Origin: Saprospiraceae bacterium
GTDB taxonomy: Bacteria > Bacteroidota > Bacteroidia > Chitinophagales > Saprospiraceae
DNA: 20,330 bases
Assembly: GCA_017995875.1 (NCBI GenBank)
Contig: JAGOIB010000020.1
Span: 1-20,330 of the forward strand
Direction of reading: 5' to 3'
A program made the position numbers and the translations under genes. Below, in pieces: positions 10,863-19,402 of the stretch. Position 1 is the first letter of the stretch; every line of letters begins with the position of its first letter. Under the pieces are notes generated by a model. That model was not told the DNA's origin. It saw only the letters and a list, made by a program, of their open reading frames with translations, and did no database searches.

Positions 10863-10919
10863 TCAGATAATGGGTAATTTAATTATAAAAGTGGTCCCTT
10901 CTTCTTTTGTTTTGATCAG
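10863..10919 (-). pseudogene. Fossil C-terminal tail of a lost histidine kinase
   Basis: Read on the minus strand, this gap segment encodes LIKTKEEGTTFIIKLPII followed by TGA (10863-10865). It aligns with the last residues of every kinase here (for example [18 protein letters not shown]), with one residue deleted in the EGEG motif. The similarity stops where the degenerate repeat begins at 10929. Its stop lies 9 nt before the ATG of the giant kinase, much like the spacing between the giant kinase and the TPR kinase. I read it as the 3' end of a deleted kinase gene that once sat directly upstream. Confidence 0.7.
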
Positions 10920-10928
10920 GGAGAATAT

Positions 10929-11018
10929 GGAGATAGTTTCGCACGGAGTACATGGAGAAGACACGGAGCTCACGGAGAAAATTAAAGGAGTACATAGATC
11001 TAGAGATTTCACGGATTG
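10929..11018. repeat. Degenerate 'cacggag' repeat between two kinase genes
   Basis: Runs of related words (cacggagtacatggag, gacacggagctcacggag, gatttcacggattg) fill the gap. The last copy overlaps the 3' end of the propeller kinase, so its last codons (Asn-Pro-stop) come from the repeat word AATCCGTGA. The first 20 bases are identical to 3350-3369. Confidence 0.65.
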
Positions 11019-14000
11019 CCTACCGGTAATTGAATGATAAATGTGGAGCCTTCGCCTTCTTTGGTTTCCACCAGCAAATCGCCTCCATGCGCTTTCACAA
11101 TATCGTAACTTAAAGACAAACCGAGGCCAGTACCCTGACCGGTGGGCTTAGTGGTGAAGAAAGGCTGGAAGATCTTATCTAATACGGATTGGGGAATGCC
11201 GGAGCCGTTGTCGCGTACACTAATAGTGACCATTGCCCCGACTGACCCCCTACCCCCTGAAAGGGGGACTTGAAGTTTTGTGGATACCGAAACTAAAGGC
11301 TCAAAATCAACTCCCCCTTCCAGGGGGTAGGGGGTTTGAAGGGACTTTTGTTTCTCGGACACAGCATAAAACGCATTCGTAATCAAATTGAGAATCACCC
11401 TCCCGATATCCTGTGGAATGACATTGACCATGCCTATAGCAGGATCAAAATCTGTTTTCATGGTGGCATTGAACGATTTGTTCTTTGCACGTAAGCCGTG
11501 ATAGGCGAGACGCAGGTATTCATCAGCCAATGCATTGATATCGGTGGGTTCTTTGATCCCCGTATTGCTTCGGCTATGCTGAAGCATTCCTTTGACAATG
11601 GCATCAGCACGTTTCCCATGGTGATTGATTTTTTCTTCATTGGCCATAACATCATTGGCAATAGATGTTGCTTCATCGATATTGCCTTTGCCTATCTCAG
11701 TTTTCATTTCCAGGAGCAACTCCTGATTTAAATCTGAAAAATTATTGACGAAGTTCAATGGATTCTGTATCTCATGGGCGATACCTGCAGTAAGTTCGCC
11801 GAGCGAAGCCATTTTTTCGGATTGAATGAGTTGCTTTTGAGTGGCTTTTAGATTTTCGTGGGCAGTTTCAAGTTCAGTATACGCTTTTTCTATTTCCTTA
11901 GCTTGCGCCAGTTCTCTTTGCTGTGTTCGTTCACGTTCGATTCGGAGAGTGCGTAATTTTTGATAATGGTGTAGCCGCCATATCAGGACTATAAGTGAAA
12001 TCCCATACAGACTGTAGGCCCACCATGTACGCCACCAGGGAGGATTGATGGTCAGTGAAAACATCATTTGATCATCCGACCATACCCCATCAGCATTGGA
12101 AGCCCTCATAAAAAATTCATAATGACCTGGTGGCAAATTAGCATATCGGGCAATTCGATCTGTTCCTGCAAGTATCCATTCTTTATTGGACCCTTTGAGG
12201 ATGTAGGCATATTGGTTTTGATCAGGGCGGTCATATTGCAAGCCTATATATTCGATTTCGATATCATTCTGAAAATGTGGAAAAGACAATCCTGTTGAAT
12301 CCCGTAATTTATCTAAATGGAAAGAATGTCCGTTTATTGTCAGTGTTGAAATTTGTAATAGGGGTTTGATAGTATCGATTCCAAAGTCATCCGGATCGAA
12401 AAGGCAAAAGCCGTTTTTAGTGACCAGCGCTATTTCGCCCGTCGTGGTTTTAAGTATTTTGTTTATCAATCCCTGGTCATAGGTCGAGTTTGGATATTCC
12501 CCGTTTGTGTATTCGGTCAGATATTCATCAAGTTCTTTGCTCTTGCGGATGGATTGATTGTCAAGTGTCAAAAATGCAGCCCCCAGATCTGTAATGATCA
12601 AAAACATGTTATCAAATGCTATGATTTTTTGAATAAAATTGGAAGGTAATCCATCCTTTATCGTGAAGGATGTATACGTGTTTTTCATTGGATCAAGTCT
12701 AACCAGTCCATTATCATAGGTGCCTATCCAAACGATTCCTTTTTCATCTTCATATATGTCAAACACATCAACGCCCTCAGGTAAGTATCGCTTATTAAAG
12801 GTTGCGGTTTTTGTTTGATTATTTAATGTATAAAGTTGAACTCCCGTAAAACTTGGAGCTAACCAAATATGGCCATTCCTCCCAAGGTGAATGTTTCGTA
12901 TTCCAGCACTATTACTGGTAGAATCAAATGGTATAAATTGAAAATATTTCCCGTTGTACACAGCAAATAAAGTAGCAAAACTGGATGCACTTGTATTGAC
13001 AGCCCAATAGTTTCCATTGGCATCCATAGTTGCAAGCCTTAAGGAGTCAGGAACATGCAATGGGACGTCTAAAAACTTTGCTTTTGCTTGATCATACTTT
13101 CTGGTATGATGGCCATCAGAAAGCAGAATGTTGCCGTCATTTTCTTTGACAAGTATCGTTATGGATGATTCAATGGACTTATAGGGGAAATTTTGTATTT
13201 GTTTTGTTTTTCTATTGTATCCGGTAATGACATTGTTGGTTGAAAGTAGCCATATAGTGCCATTTCCATCTTCTGCTATCTGATCATAACTGATGCCTGA
13301 AGTACTACTGTCATGATCCTTTACAATGATATTTTGAATATATGATTTTTGGGATTTGATTTTGTACAGTCCATTTTGCCTTGATCCTACCCAGATATAG
13401 CCGGACCTATCTTCAAATAGGGTCCATATTTGTTCATTGCCCGTGCTTTCTAGTGTTTTATTCTTTGGTGGAGTAAGATCTAATTTCTTAAACGATGGCA
13501 TGTCAGATCCTGTGCTTGAAACATACAGGCCCTGGTTGTTTTCAAAACTACCTAACCAGTAATTGTGGTTTTTATCCCGCACAAAGCATTTTGAATTACT
13601 AGTGGCTATCGTTTTAATGCCATCTGTATTTATTTCAAAGGTATTGGCCTTGTGATTGTATATCACAGTGCACAGGCTCGATGCACTATCGCCTGGGTTC
13701 ATGATGTTTCCTGCTATGATGAGTCGCTCACCATCCAACTCAAGGATATGTCTGCTGGGGTAAAAATTGGGTGGTAAAATTACATTTTGAATCAAGTACC
13801 CCCCCGAGGATGTAGATGATATAGTTATTTTGTCCAGACCGAAGTTGGATATGGCCCACATAGTGCCATTGGAGTCATGTAGAATGGTTTGTATGGAATA
13901 ATCCGTATGCCCCCTGGTTGAGTTGACTTCTGATAATCGTTGCTCTATTTTATTAGCTATGTCTGGCTTTAATGGTGTTACCTGAATGCCCCACCAATCC

Positions 14001-14887
14001 GGCCGGATGGGTGGCTTGTCATTCCAGTTATTCCATGCGTGACTATCATCTGATTTGTAGAAAGCGGAGTATTTACCTGGAGGAAGTTTTACAATGTCAA
14101 GTTGCAATGCATTCTTTGATGCACCACCTCCGGAAATAATTTTATCTGCCATATATTTCCAGGCAGTATCACCCTTCATATTTAAAATGTAACCATAATC
14201 GGCAACTGTTCTGACGCTTTCGCCAAGGCAGGTTATCAAAACATACGTTGAATCGGAAATTTCAAATGAGGTAGATCTTAATGTATCATTTCCAATTTTT
14301 GTTAAATTGACAATAGAGGTGTTTTGTGTCAATAGTGTGTCGATAAATTTTGAGATTGGCTCAACATCAATCTTTCCAAATTGTTCTATCAAAACCTGGC
14401 CTTTGATCTTATTTATTCTATTCAAACCGTTGAAGGTACTAATCCAGATTGTTTGCGCTTTATCTTTAGTTATGCTTAAAATGTTGTTATCACTTAAGGA
14501 ATTGGAATTATCCTGTGATGTGTATGGTGTGAATTTTTCGGTGACCGGATTAAAGCTAAAGAGACCATTTCTTAGATTGAACATCCAAAGAATCCCATCC
14601 ACATCTTCTTCGAGGCCCGGATAGAAATGGACATAGGCATCTGGAAATTGATCGTTAGGATTAAATATTTTAAATGAATAGCCATCATAACGTACCAGTT
14701 TGTGTGGCGTGGTCATCCATATATACCCTTTATGGTCCTGGGTAATATCGATAATGATATCTTCCGGAAGGCCATCCGTTTTCTTAAAGTTTTGAACCCA
14801 ATAATCGCCAGCGGGATAGGATGCTTGTGACATCACATCTGAATAGTTAATGATCAAACTAAAACAGACACAACATAGCCTTGTCAT
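11009..14887 (-). CDS. Two-component regulator propeller histidine kinase with a domain inserted in the propeller
   Basis: A 1292-residue membrane sensor kinase from the ATG at 14885-14887. The frame stays open to a GTG at 14956, but that GTG lies in a repeat, and the ATG is directly followed by a hydrophobic, signal-like stretch (LCCVCFSLIINY). Regulator-propeller blades (IWMTTPHKLVRYDG, IWISTFNGLNRI, IWVGSRQNGLYKI) are interrupted at ~165-322 by a non-propeller domain containing LPPGKYSAFYKSDDSHAWNN. A Y_Y_Y domain (~869-947), a membrane helix (~953-972), a coiled coil, HisKA (His1038), the N box, DNGSGIP and GTGLGLSLS follow. The palindromic element at 11245-11335 lies in the HATPase. The protein ends in QLPVGNP, where Asn-Pro-stop comes from an adjacent repeat. 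No receiver domain is fused. A 158-bp gap separates it from the 7TM kinase gene upstream. Confidence 0.93.
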   Translation of the reverse strand: MTRLCCVCFSLIINYSDVMSQASYPAGDYWVQNFKKTDGLPEDIIIDITQDHKGYIWMTTPHKLVRYDGYSFKIFNPNDQFPDAYVHFYPGLEEDVDGILWMFNLRNGLFSFNPVTEKFTPYTSQDNSNSLSDNNILSITKDKAQTIWISTFNGLNRINKIKGQVLIEQFGKIDVEPISKFIDTLLTQNTSIVNLTKIGNDTLRSTSFEISDSTYVLITCLGESVRTVADYGYILNMKGDTAWKYMADKIISGGGASKNALQLDIVKLPPGKYSAFYKSDDSHAWNNWNDKPPIRPDWWGIQVTPLKPDIANKIEQRLSEVNSTRGHTDYSIQTILHDSNGTMWAISNFGLDKITISSTSSGGYLIQNVILPPNFYPSRHILELDGERLIIAGNIMNPGDSASSLCTVIYNHKANTFEINTDGIKTIATSNSKCFVRDKNHNYWLGSFENNQGLYVSSTGSDMPSFKKLDLTPPKNKTLESTGNEQIWTLFEDRSGYIWVGSRQNGLYKIKSQKSYIQNIIVKDHDSSTSGISYDQIAEDGNGTIWLLSTNNVITGYNRKTKQIQNFPYKSIESSITILVKENDGNILLSDGHHTRKYDQAKAKFLDVPLHVPDSLRLATMDANGNYWAVNTSASSFATLFAVYNGKYFQFIPFDSTSNSAGIRNIHLGRNGHIWLAPSFTGVQLYTLNNQTKTATFNKRYLPEGVDVFDIYEDEKGIVWIGTYDNGLVRLDPMKNTYTSFTIKDGLPSNFIQKIIAFDNMFLIITDLGAAFLTLDNQSIRKSKELDEYLTEYTNGEYPNSTYDQGLINKILKTTTGEIALVTKNGFCLFDPDDFGIDTIKPLLQISTLTINGHSFHLDKLRDSTGLSFPHFQNDIEIEYIGLQYDRPDQNQYAYILKGSNKEWILAGTDRIARYANLPPGHYEFFMRASNADGVWSDDQMMFSLTINPPWWRTWWAYSLYGISLIVLIWRLHHYQKLRTLRIERERTQQRELAQAKEIEKAYTELETAHENLKATQKQLIQSEKMASLGELTAGIAHEIQNPLNFVNNFSDLNQELLLEMKTEIGKGNIDEATSIANDVMANEEKINHHGKRADAIVKGMLQHSRSNTGIKEPTDINALADEYLRLAYHGLRAKNKSFNATMKTDFDPAIGMVNVIPQDIGRVILNLITNAFYAVSEKQKSLQTPYPLEGGVDFEPLVSVSTKLQVPLSGGRGSVGAMVTISVRDNGSGIPQSVLDKIFQPFFTTKPTGQGTGLGLSLSYDIVKAHGGDLLVETKEGEGSTFIIQLPVGNP
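11245..11335 (-). repeat. In-frame 91-bp inverted-repeat element in the second propeller kinase
   Basis: The arms at 11245-11268 and 11312-11335 are reverse complements at 23 of 24 positions, with the same 43-bp spacing. The translated arms are TPYPLEGG and PLSGGRG. The sequence between and around the arms has drifted from the copies at 169 and 3713, while the arms themselves are nearly unchanged. Confidence 0.9.
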
Positions 14888-14952
14888 CAGAGAAATAAAT
14901 AAAGGGGTAGAACTATCAGATTTCGCTAAAACGATGGCCTTTTTTGTCTGAA

Positions 14953-14989
14953 TCACGGATTACTCGGATTTAAGGATTTCACGGATTTG
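14953..14989. repeat. Degenerate 'cacggatt' repeat upstream of the propeller kinase
   Basis: Three related words in tandem (atcacggattac, tcggatttaagg, atttcacggattt) lie between two kinase genes. They are of the same type as those near 3380-3412 and 11000-11018. A GTG (14954-14956) inside the repeat is in frame with the downstream kinase and could be mistaken for its start. Confidence 0.65.
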
Positions 14990-15024
14990 ATATACAGGAA
15001 TAATGTCTTTAGTATATTTTAATT

Positions 15025-15039
15025 ACAGAAATCTTCTGT
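15025..15039. terminator. Weak hairpin just after the 7TM kinase stop
   Basis: ACAGAA and TTCTGT pair around a 3-nt loop, 7 bases downstream of the stop codon. On the minus strand no T-run follows (AATTAAAATA). It could slow or end transcription, but the stem is short and the call is weak. Confidence 0.22.
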
Positions 15040-15045
15040 TTTGGT

Positions 15046-17295
15046 TCAGGCATCAGGAATTCGGATAATAAATGTAGTTCCTTCACCTTCTTTTGTTTCC
15101 ACTATCAGCTCACCGCCATGGGCTTTCACAATATCGTAACTTAATGACAATCCGAGGCCGGTGCCTTGCCCAGTGGGTTTAGTAGTAAAGAAGGGTTGGA
15201 AGATCTTGTCAATTATATTTTGGGGGATGCCGGGGCCGTTGTCGGAGACACTTATTTCGACCCATGGACCTGTAGATCCGTCAAACCCCCTACCCCCTGA
15301 AAGGGGGAGTTGATGTTTTGTTGTGACTGTTACAATTGGAACGTATTCAATTCCCCCTTTCAGGGGGTAGGGGGTTTGAGAAAGCATTTTCTGATTTTCA
15401 CTGACGGCGTAGAACGCATTCGTGATGAGATTGAGAATCACCCTACCGATATCCTGAGGTATCACATTGACTAATCCGATGTTCGGATCAAAATCGGTCT
15501 TCATCGTCGCATTAAATGATTTGTCTTTGGCGCGCAAGCCGTGATAAGCAAGACGCAAGTATTCATCAGCAAGTGCATTGATGTCGGTTGGTTCTTTAAC
15601 ACCACTACTGCTTCGACTGTGCTGGAGCATGCCTTTTACGATGGCATCAGCACGCTTGCCATGAAAGTTTATTTTTTCTTCATTCTCTTTAATATTGGAG
15701 GCGATTTCATTTGCCAATTGCATATTACCTATAGCCAATTCCTCTTTCATTTCATCAATCAACTCTGTATTGACTTCTGAAAAGTTGTTGACAAAGTTGA
15801 GTGGGTTCTGGATTTCATGAGCGATACCTGCAGTGAGTTCTCCGAGGGAAGCCATCTTCTCGGATTGGATGAGTTGGGCCTGCGTAGCTTTCAGGGTAGT
15901 GTGGGATTCCTCAAGTGCCTGGAATGCTTGCTTGAGTTCGGCGGCTTTTTCCAATTCGACTTCTTTACGGGCGTTTTCCAGTTCAAGTGCAAGGGATTTT
16001 TGTGTTTGTGCTACCAGGTTTTTATTAGTGTTGGAGATGGACATCGACAGGTAAAGGGACATGGAGATGAGGATGCCAAGAACGCCAACGAGGTAGAGCA
16101 TTCCGTAGAAGAACTGGAATGCGAAATAATGAAATAAAAGCCCTGCAATGATCAATGTCAACAGGCTGAAGCCAAAAGTCATAAATCCGAACCCAATAAT
16201 TTTAGCGCCTGGTTTCTTGTGACGAATGGCGACAATAACCACTCTGATCATTTCGAAGATATACAGAATAAAAAGGACGAGGATGAGAATGGAGATTATT
16301 GTATTGATGATTAACCAACTTGCTACAGCAAGTACGAATGCCAAGAATGTAAAAACCCAAAACTGTTTGGGAATCCTTGGGTAGAAAAGAGCATAAAGAA
16401 ATCTGATCCCGGTGAGTGGAGCCAATGCTGCATACACAGGCCAAAGCCGTTTTAGGGTTAGGGCTGCCTGCAGTTCTATTGTGAAAAATGATTCATGTTC
16501 AAGGATACCCCATAGTGCAATGAAAAACGTGAATACAGCGAAGTAAAGATTCGATCGGATCCTGCCGGCAAACAGGAATAATAGAAGGTGAAGCAAGCTA
16601 AACGTCAGGGGTATGGCAATGGCCAGGACTTCAATAGTTCTGAAGAATTTCAGATTGTTTTGACTTTGTTGAGTTGCTGTTGTGGCGTTTCCAATAGCAA
16701 CAATAAATCCAAGATCAGTTATGCCGGGAGGTCGGTTGTGTAGAATGCTGAAGGAAGAAAATCGAACAGAAATGACATGGGCGGATTTTGAAAATATAAT
16801 AAAACCTGGAGGTGCGGTTATTGTGCTTACTCCGGTTTCCTTGGTGCCATTGCCCCCTACAATCCCATATTTACTGACCAATTTGCCATCTAAGTATATT
16901 TCTGATGCACCTTTTTGAACGATAAAAATAGCTAAGGGTTTGTTCCATAGCATTGAGTCAACGATCAAGTGAAGCCGGAACAAACCGGCACCTGTCCATC
17001 CGCCTTTAGGGAGACTGTCAACAGGCAATCTCGATGGAGTTTCTTCCCAGTCGGCATCATTAAAATCCGGACTGGTCCATTGATCCAGGGAGTATGCATG
17101 GTCATCGGGGTGGTATTTCCATAGACCATTGATGAGAATGCATGGATTGGAAGTCACCTCGGCTGAGACAGGCAGTGTGTCTTTTAGATAAAAAGGCAAA
17201 TTGTTATCCTGAGCCTGCAGGAGGCCAATGGCGAAGAGACTAATGATAAAGCTCCATAAGAGCTGGTACCTGATCAAAGCGTATTTATTTAACAT
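15046..17295 (-). CDS. 7TM sensor histidine kinase with extracytoplasmic beta-sandwich domain
   Basis: A 749-residue membrane kinase resembling the 7TMR-DISM architecture. After an N-terminal signal or anchor segment (~10-28), residues ~45-200 look like a galactose-binding/jelly-roll domain (GLWKYHPDDH, PDFNDADWEE, GWTGAGLFRLHL, ASEIYLDGKLV), which in related sensors faces the periplasm and may bind a carbohydrate or other small ligand. Seven hydrophobic helices follow at ~221-416, then a coiled coil (~425-470), HisKA with His493 in HEIQNPLNF, the N box, DNGPGIP and GTGLGLSLS, ending in FIIRIPDA. The ATG at 17295 is 28 nt after the cyclase stop, so the two genes probably form one transcript. 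That pairing suggests, but does not show, a link between cyclic-nucleotide and phosphorelay signalling. The HATPase carries the most perfect palindromic element (15285-15375). Confidence 0.94.
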   Translation of the reverse strand: MLNKYALIRYQLLWSFIISLFAIGLLQAQDNNLPFYLKDTLPVSAEVTSNPCILINGLWKYHPDDHAYSLDQWTSPDFNDADWEETPSRLPVDSLPKGGWTGAGLFRLHLIVDSMLWNKPLAIFIVQKGASEIYLDGKLVSKYGIVGGNGTKETGVSTITAPPGFIIFSKSAHVISVRFSSFSILHNRPPGITDLGFIVAIGNATTATQQSQNNLKFFRTIEVLAIAIPLTFSLLHLLLFLFAGRIRSNLYFAVFTFFIALWGILEHESFFTIELQAALTLKRLWPVYAALAPLTGIRFLYALFYPRIPKQFWVFTFLAFVLAVASWLIINTIISILILVLFILYIFEMIRVVIVAIRHKKPGAKIIGFGFMTFGFSLLTLIIAGLLFHYFAFQFFYGMLYLVGVLGILISMSLYLSMSISNTNKNLVAQTQKSLALELENARKEVELEKAAELKQAFQALEESHTTLKATQAQLIQSEKMASLGELTAGIAHEIQNPLNFVNNFSEVNTELIDEMKEELAIGNMQLANEIASNIKENEEKINFHGKRADAIVKGMLQHSRSSSGVKEPTDINALADEYLRLAYHGLRAKDKSFNATMKTDFDPNIGLVNVIPQDIGRVILNLITNAFYAVSENQKMLSQTPYPLKGGIEYVPIVTVTTKHQLPLSGGRGFDGSTGPWVEISVSDNGPGIPQNIIDKIFQPFFTTKPTGQGTGLGLSLSYDIVKAHGGELIVETKEGEGTTFIIRIPDA
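15285..15375 (-). repeat. In-frame 91-bp inverted-repeat element in the 7TM kinase (perfect arms)
   Basis: The arms at 15285-15308 and 15352-15375 are exact reverse complements over all 24 bases and are 43 bp apart. They encode TPYPLKGG and LPLSGGRG on either side of the strand VPIVTVTTK. Perfect arms despite diverged flanks suggest recent arrival, or maintenance of the pairing. Confidence 0.92.
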
Positions 17296-17323
17296 GTCAG
17301 ATTATTCGTTAGGCAAAGACAAA

Positions 17324-19366
17324 TCATCCGGAGGTATTTTGCGTTTCTATTTTCTTTTTCAAAGCATCAAAGGCAGGATCGGATTTTAATTTTAGGAATA
17401 AAGGGTTCATCCCGATAAAAGGCATCCAGGGTTCCCGGTTTGCATAAGCCTGTTCGAAAAATTTAATCGACGCTTCTTTATTGCCCAGGCCTACAGCTAC
17501 AGTAGCCAGATCATAGTATGGAACATAACTGCTTTTTGATTGTGTAAGCAAGTCATCAAAGATGCGCTGTGCTTCTTCCTTATTCCCTGTCACCGCTTTT
17601 GCAAACCCAAGTCCTGCAATCATCCTGGTATTCCCATGGCCGAGGTCTGTGGCCAATAGAAATTGATGCAAGGCTTTGTCCAATTGATTTAATCCGACAT
17701 AGGCCATGCCTAAGTTGTAATGCACTAATGCACTCGTTGAATCAAAACGTAATGTTTTTTGCAACTGCTCTACAGCTAGTTGATATTGACCTGCATATAT
17801 AAGGTTCTTACCAAGTTGCATATTGATAGTGATATTGTAAGGGTCATGCAACAGTGCTTTGCGGGATTCTTCGATAGCTTTGTCAAACTGGCGACGCATA
17901 TCGTACACTTCCGAATGCCAATGATAGGCATTTGCGTATTCAGGGTTTGATCCTACCGCCTTTTGAAAATAGTCTTCTGCTGCGTCGGCATCCCAGTCAT
18001 AATGAATATGGATATCAATCAGCGTCGCATACGCCTCTGCTAAGGAAGGATCAAGTTGCAAAGCCTTTTCAGCATACAATTTTCCAACAGGAAAGCTCTC
18101 ATCCGGTCGCAGGGCGCTATACACGCCAAGCATGAGGTAAGCATCGCCCAGGCCTGCATACGCGAGGGCATAGGTTGAGTCCAATTCAATGGCTTGTTTA
18201 AAAAAATCAATACTCTTCCGCACAGGTGCTTCCAATCGCTTGTTCCATTCATATCGCCCCTGGAGGTAAAGTTGGTATGCTTCTGTATTGAGCGTATATT
18301 TTTTGGAAATATCTTGTTCCTCTTTAGGGGACAAATTAGCTTTCAATGCTTCTGCAATTTTAGTGGCAATATCTGTTTGAATAGCGAAGATGTCTTCCAA
18401 TGTCCTATCATATGTTTCTGCCCATAGATGTTCGTCTGTCAATGCATTGATGAGCTGGGCAGTGATGCGGACTTTATCACCGGACTTTTGTACACTACCT
18501 TCAAGGATAATAGTGGCGCCCAGTTCATTTCCGATTTCTTTAAGCGACTTCTTGTTGTTTTTGTACTTCATGATAGATGTACGCGAGGTCACTTTGAAGG
18601 CTTTGATCTTGGCGAGTTGGGTGATGATATCTTCGGTAAGGCCATCGCTGAAATATTCCTGGTCACTGGCCTGGCTCATATCAGTAAAGGGGAGAACGGC
18701 TATTGATTTTTCAACATTGCCATTATGATTACTATGAAAGATCAAAGGGTACAATCGGGATGCGGCAATGCCGATGACTATTGTGGAGAGAAGGATATAC
18801 ACATATTTACGAACAACGTTTTTTGGCTTTACTTTTCCTGAAAGTCGCTTTCGCTCAGGTACCATCAAGCCATCATTGGAAAGCGCAAACACTTCCATTT
18901 GCTTGTTGATATTTTTAAAATCGAAGAACCCAAGGGAGGCAGATGTGAAAGAGGAATTGTTTTTGATCTTATCATGAATATCGGCTGAGATCAGCACCGT
19001 ATTTTCCTGGCCGAGCGATTGAATCCGTGACGCTATATTGACACCATCTCCAATGGCTTTGTCTTCTTCAAAGATCACTTCACCTATATGTAGTCCGATC
19101 CGGAGCGGAACAATGGGTTCTTGTCTTAATTCCTTCTGAATGTCCACTGAGCATTGCACTGCTGCTGTGGCGCTGTTGAAAATGCAAAGGCTTCCATCCC
19201 CGTAGTAATTGGTTACCCGACCACCGTGTTGGGTTACCCATTTTTCAAGAGTGGTATTATAGTGTTTGAGGACAGCAACCGCCTTCTTTTCGTCCGATTG
19301 CATCATGTGCGTATACCCCACGATATCGGTAAACATGATGGCGGCGAGCTGGCGAGGAGAAGTCAT
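17324..19366 (-). CDS. Class III adenylate/guanylate cyclase with TolB-like and TPR regions
   Basis: A 680-residue protein predicted to make a cyclic nucleotide from ATP or GTP. The N-terminal cyclase domain (~5-165) has both metal-binding aspartates (Asp14 in FTDIVGYT and Asp57 in YYGDGSLCIF) and the transition-state pair in GDGVNIASRI (Asn110, Arg114). The usual purine-selecting lysine three residues before GD is Asn53 here, so substrate choice is uncertain. A single membrane helix (~188-210) follows, then a TolB/FlgO-like domain (~218-345: SIAVLPFTDMS, YFSDGLTEDI, LEGSV) and TPR-like repeats to ~640, ending with the family-typical NPLFLKLKSDPAFDALKK. The cyclase would be cytoplasmic and the rest extracytoplasmic. 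The ATG at 19366 starts right at the cyclase fold. It is the first gene of the minus-strand run and is followed by the 7TM kinase after 28 nt. Confidence 0.93.
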   Translation of the reverse strand: MTSPRQLAAIMFTDIVGYTHMMQSDEKKAVAVLKHYNTTLEKWVTQHGGRVTNYYGDGSLCIFNSATAAVQCSVDIQKELRQEPIVPLRIGLHIGEVIFEEDKAIGDGVNIASRIQSLGQENTVLISADIHDKIKNNSSFTSASLGFFDFKNINKQMEVFALSNDGLMVPERKRLSGKVKPKNVVRKYVYILLSTIVIGIAASRLYPLIFHSNHNGNVEKSIAVLPFTDMSQASDQEYFSDGLTEDIITQLAKIKAFKVTSRTSIMKYKNNKKSLKEIGNELGATIILEGSVQKSGDKVRITAQLINALTDEHLWAETYDRTLEDIFAIQTDIATKIAEALKANLSPKEEQDISKKYTLNTEAYQLYLQGRYEWNKRLEAPVRKSIDFFKQAIELDSTYALAYAGLGDAYLMLGVYSALRPDESFPVGKLYAEKALQLDPSLAEAYATLIDIHIHYDWDADAAEDYFQKAVGSNPEYANAYHWHSEVYDMRRQFDKAIEESRKALLHDPYNITINMQLGKNLIYAGQYQLAVEQLQKTLRFDSTSALVHYNLGMAYVGLNQLDKALHQFLLATDLGHGNTRMIAGLGFAKAVTGNKEEAQRIFDDLLTQSKSSYVPYYDLATVAVGLGNKEASIKFFEQAYANREPWMPFIGMNPLFLKLKSDPAFDALKKKIETQNTSG

Positions 19367-19402
19367 TCGTTTCAGTTATCGGTGAAAGATAACAAAAGCA
19401 GA

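Noticed and set aside
11009..14956. GTG at 14956 as start of the second propeller kinase
   Set aside because: The codon lies in a degenerate intergenic repeat and adds a polar stretch before the signal-like segment; the ATG at 14887 fits better.
19384..19391. TATCTTTC on the minus strand as a Bacteroidota -7 promoter box for the cyclase
   Set aside because: It differs from TAnnTTTG at the last base and I see no TTG at the expected -33 distance; the evidence is too weak to list as a promoter.
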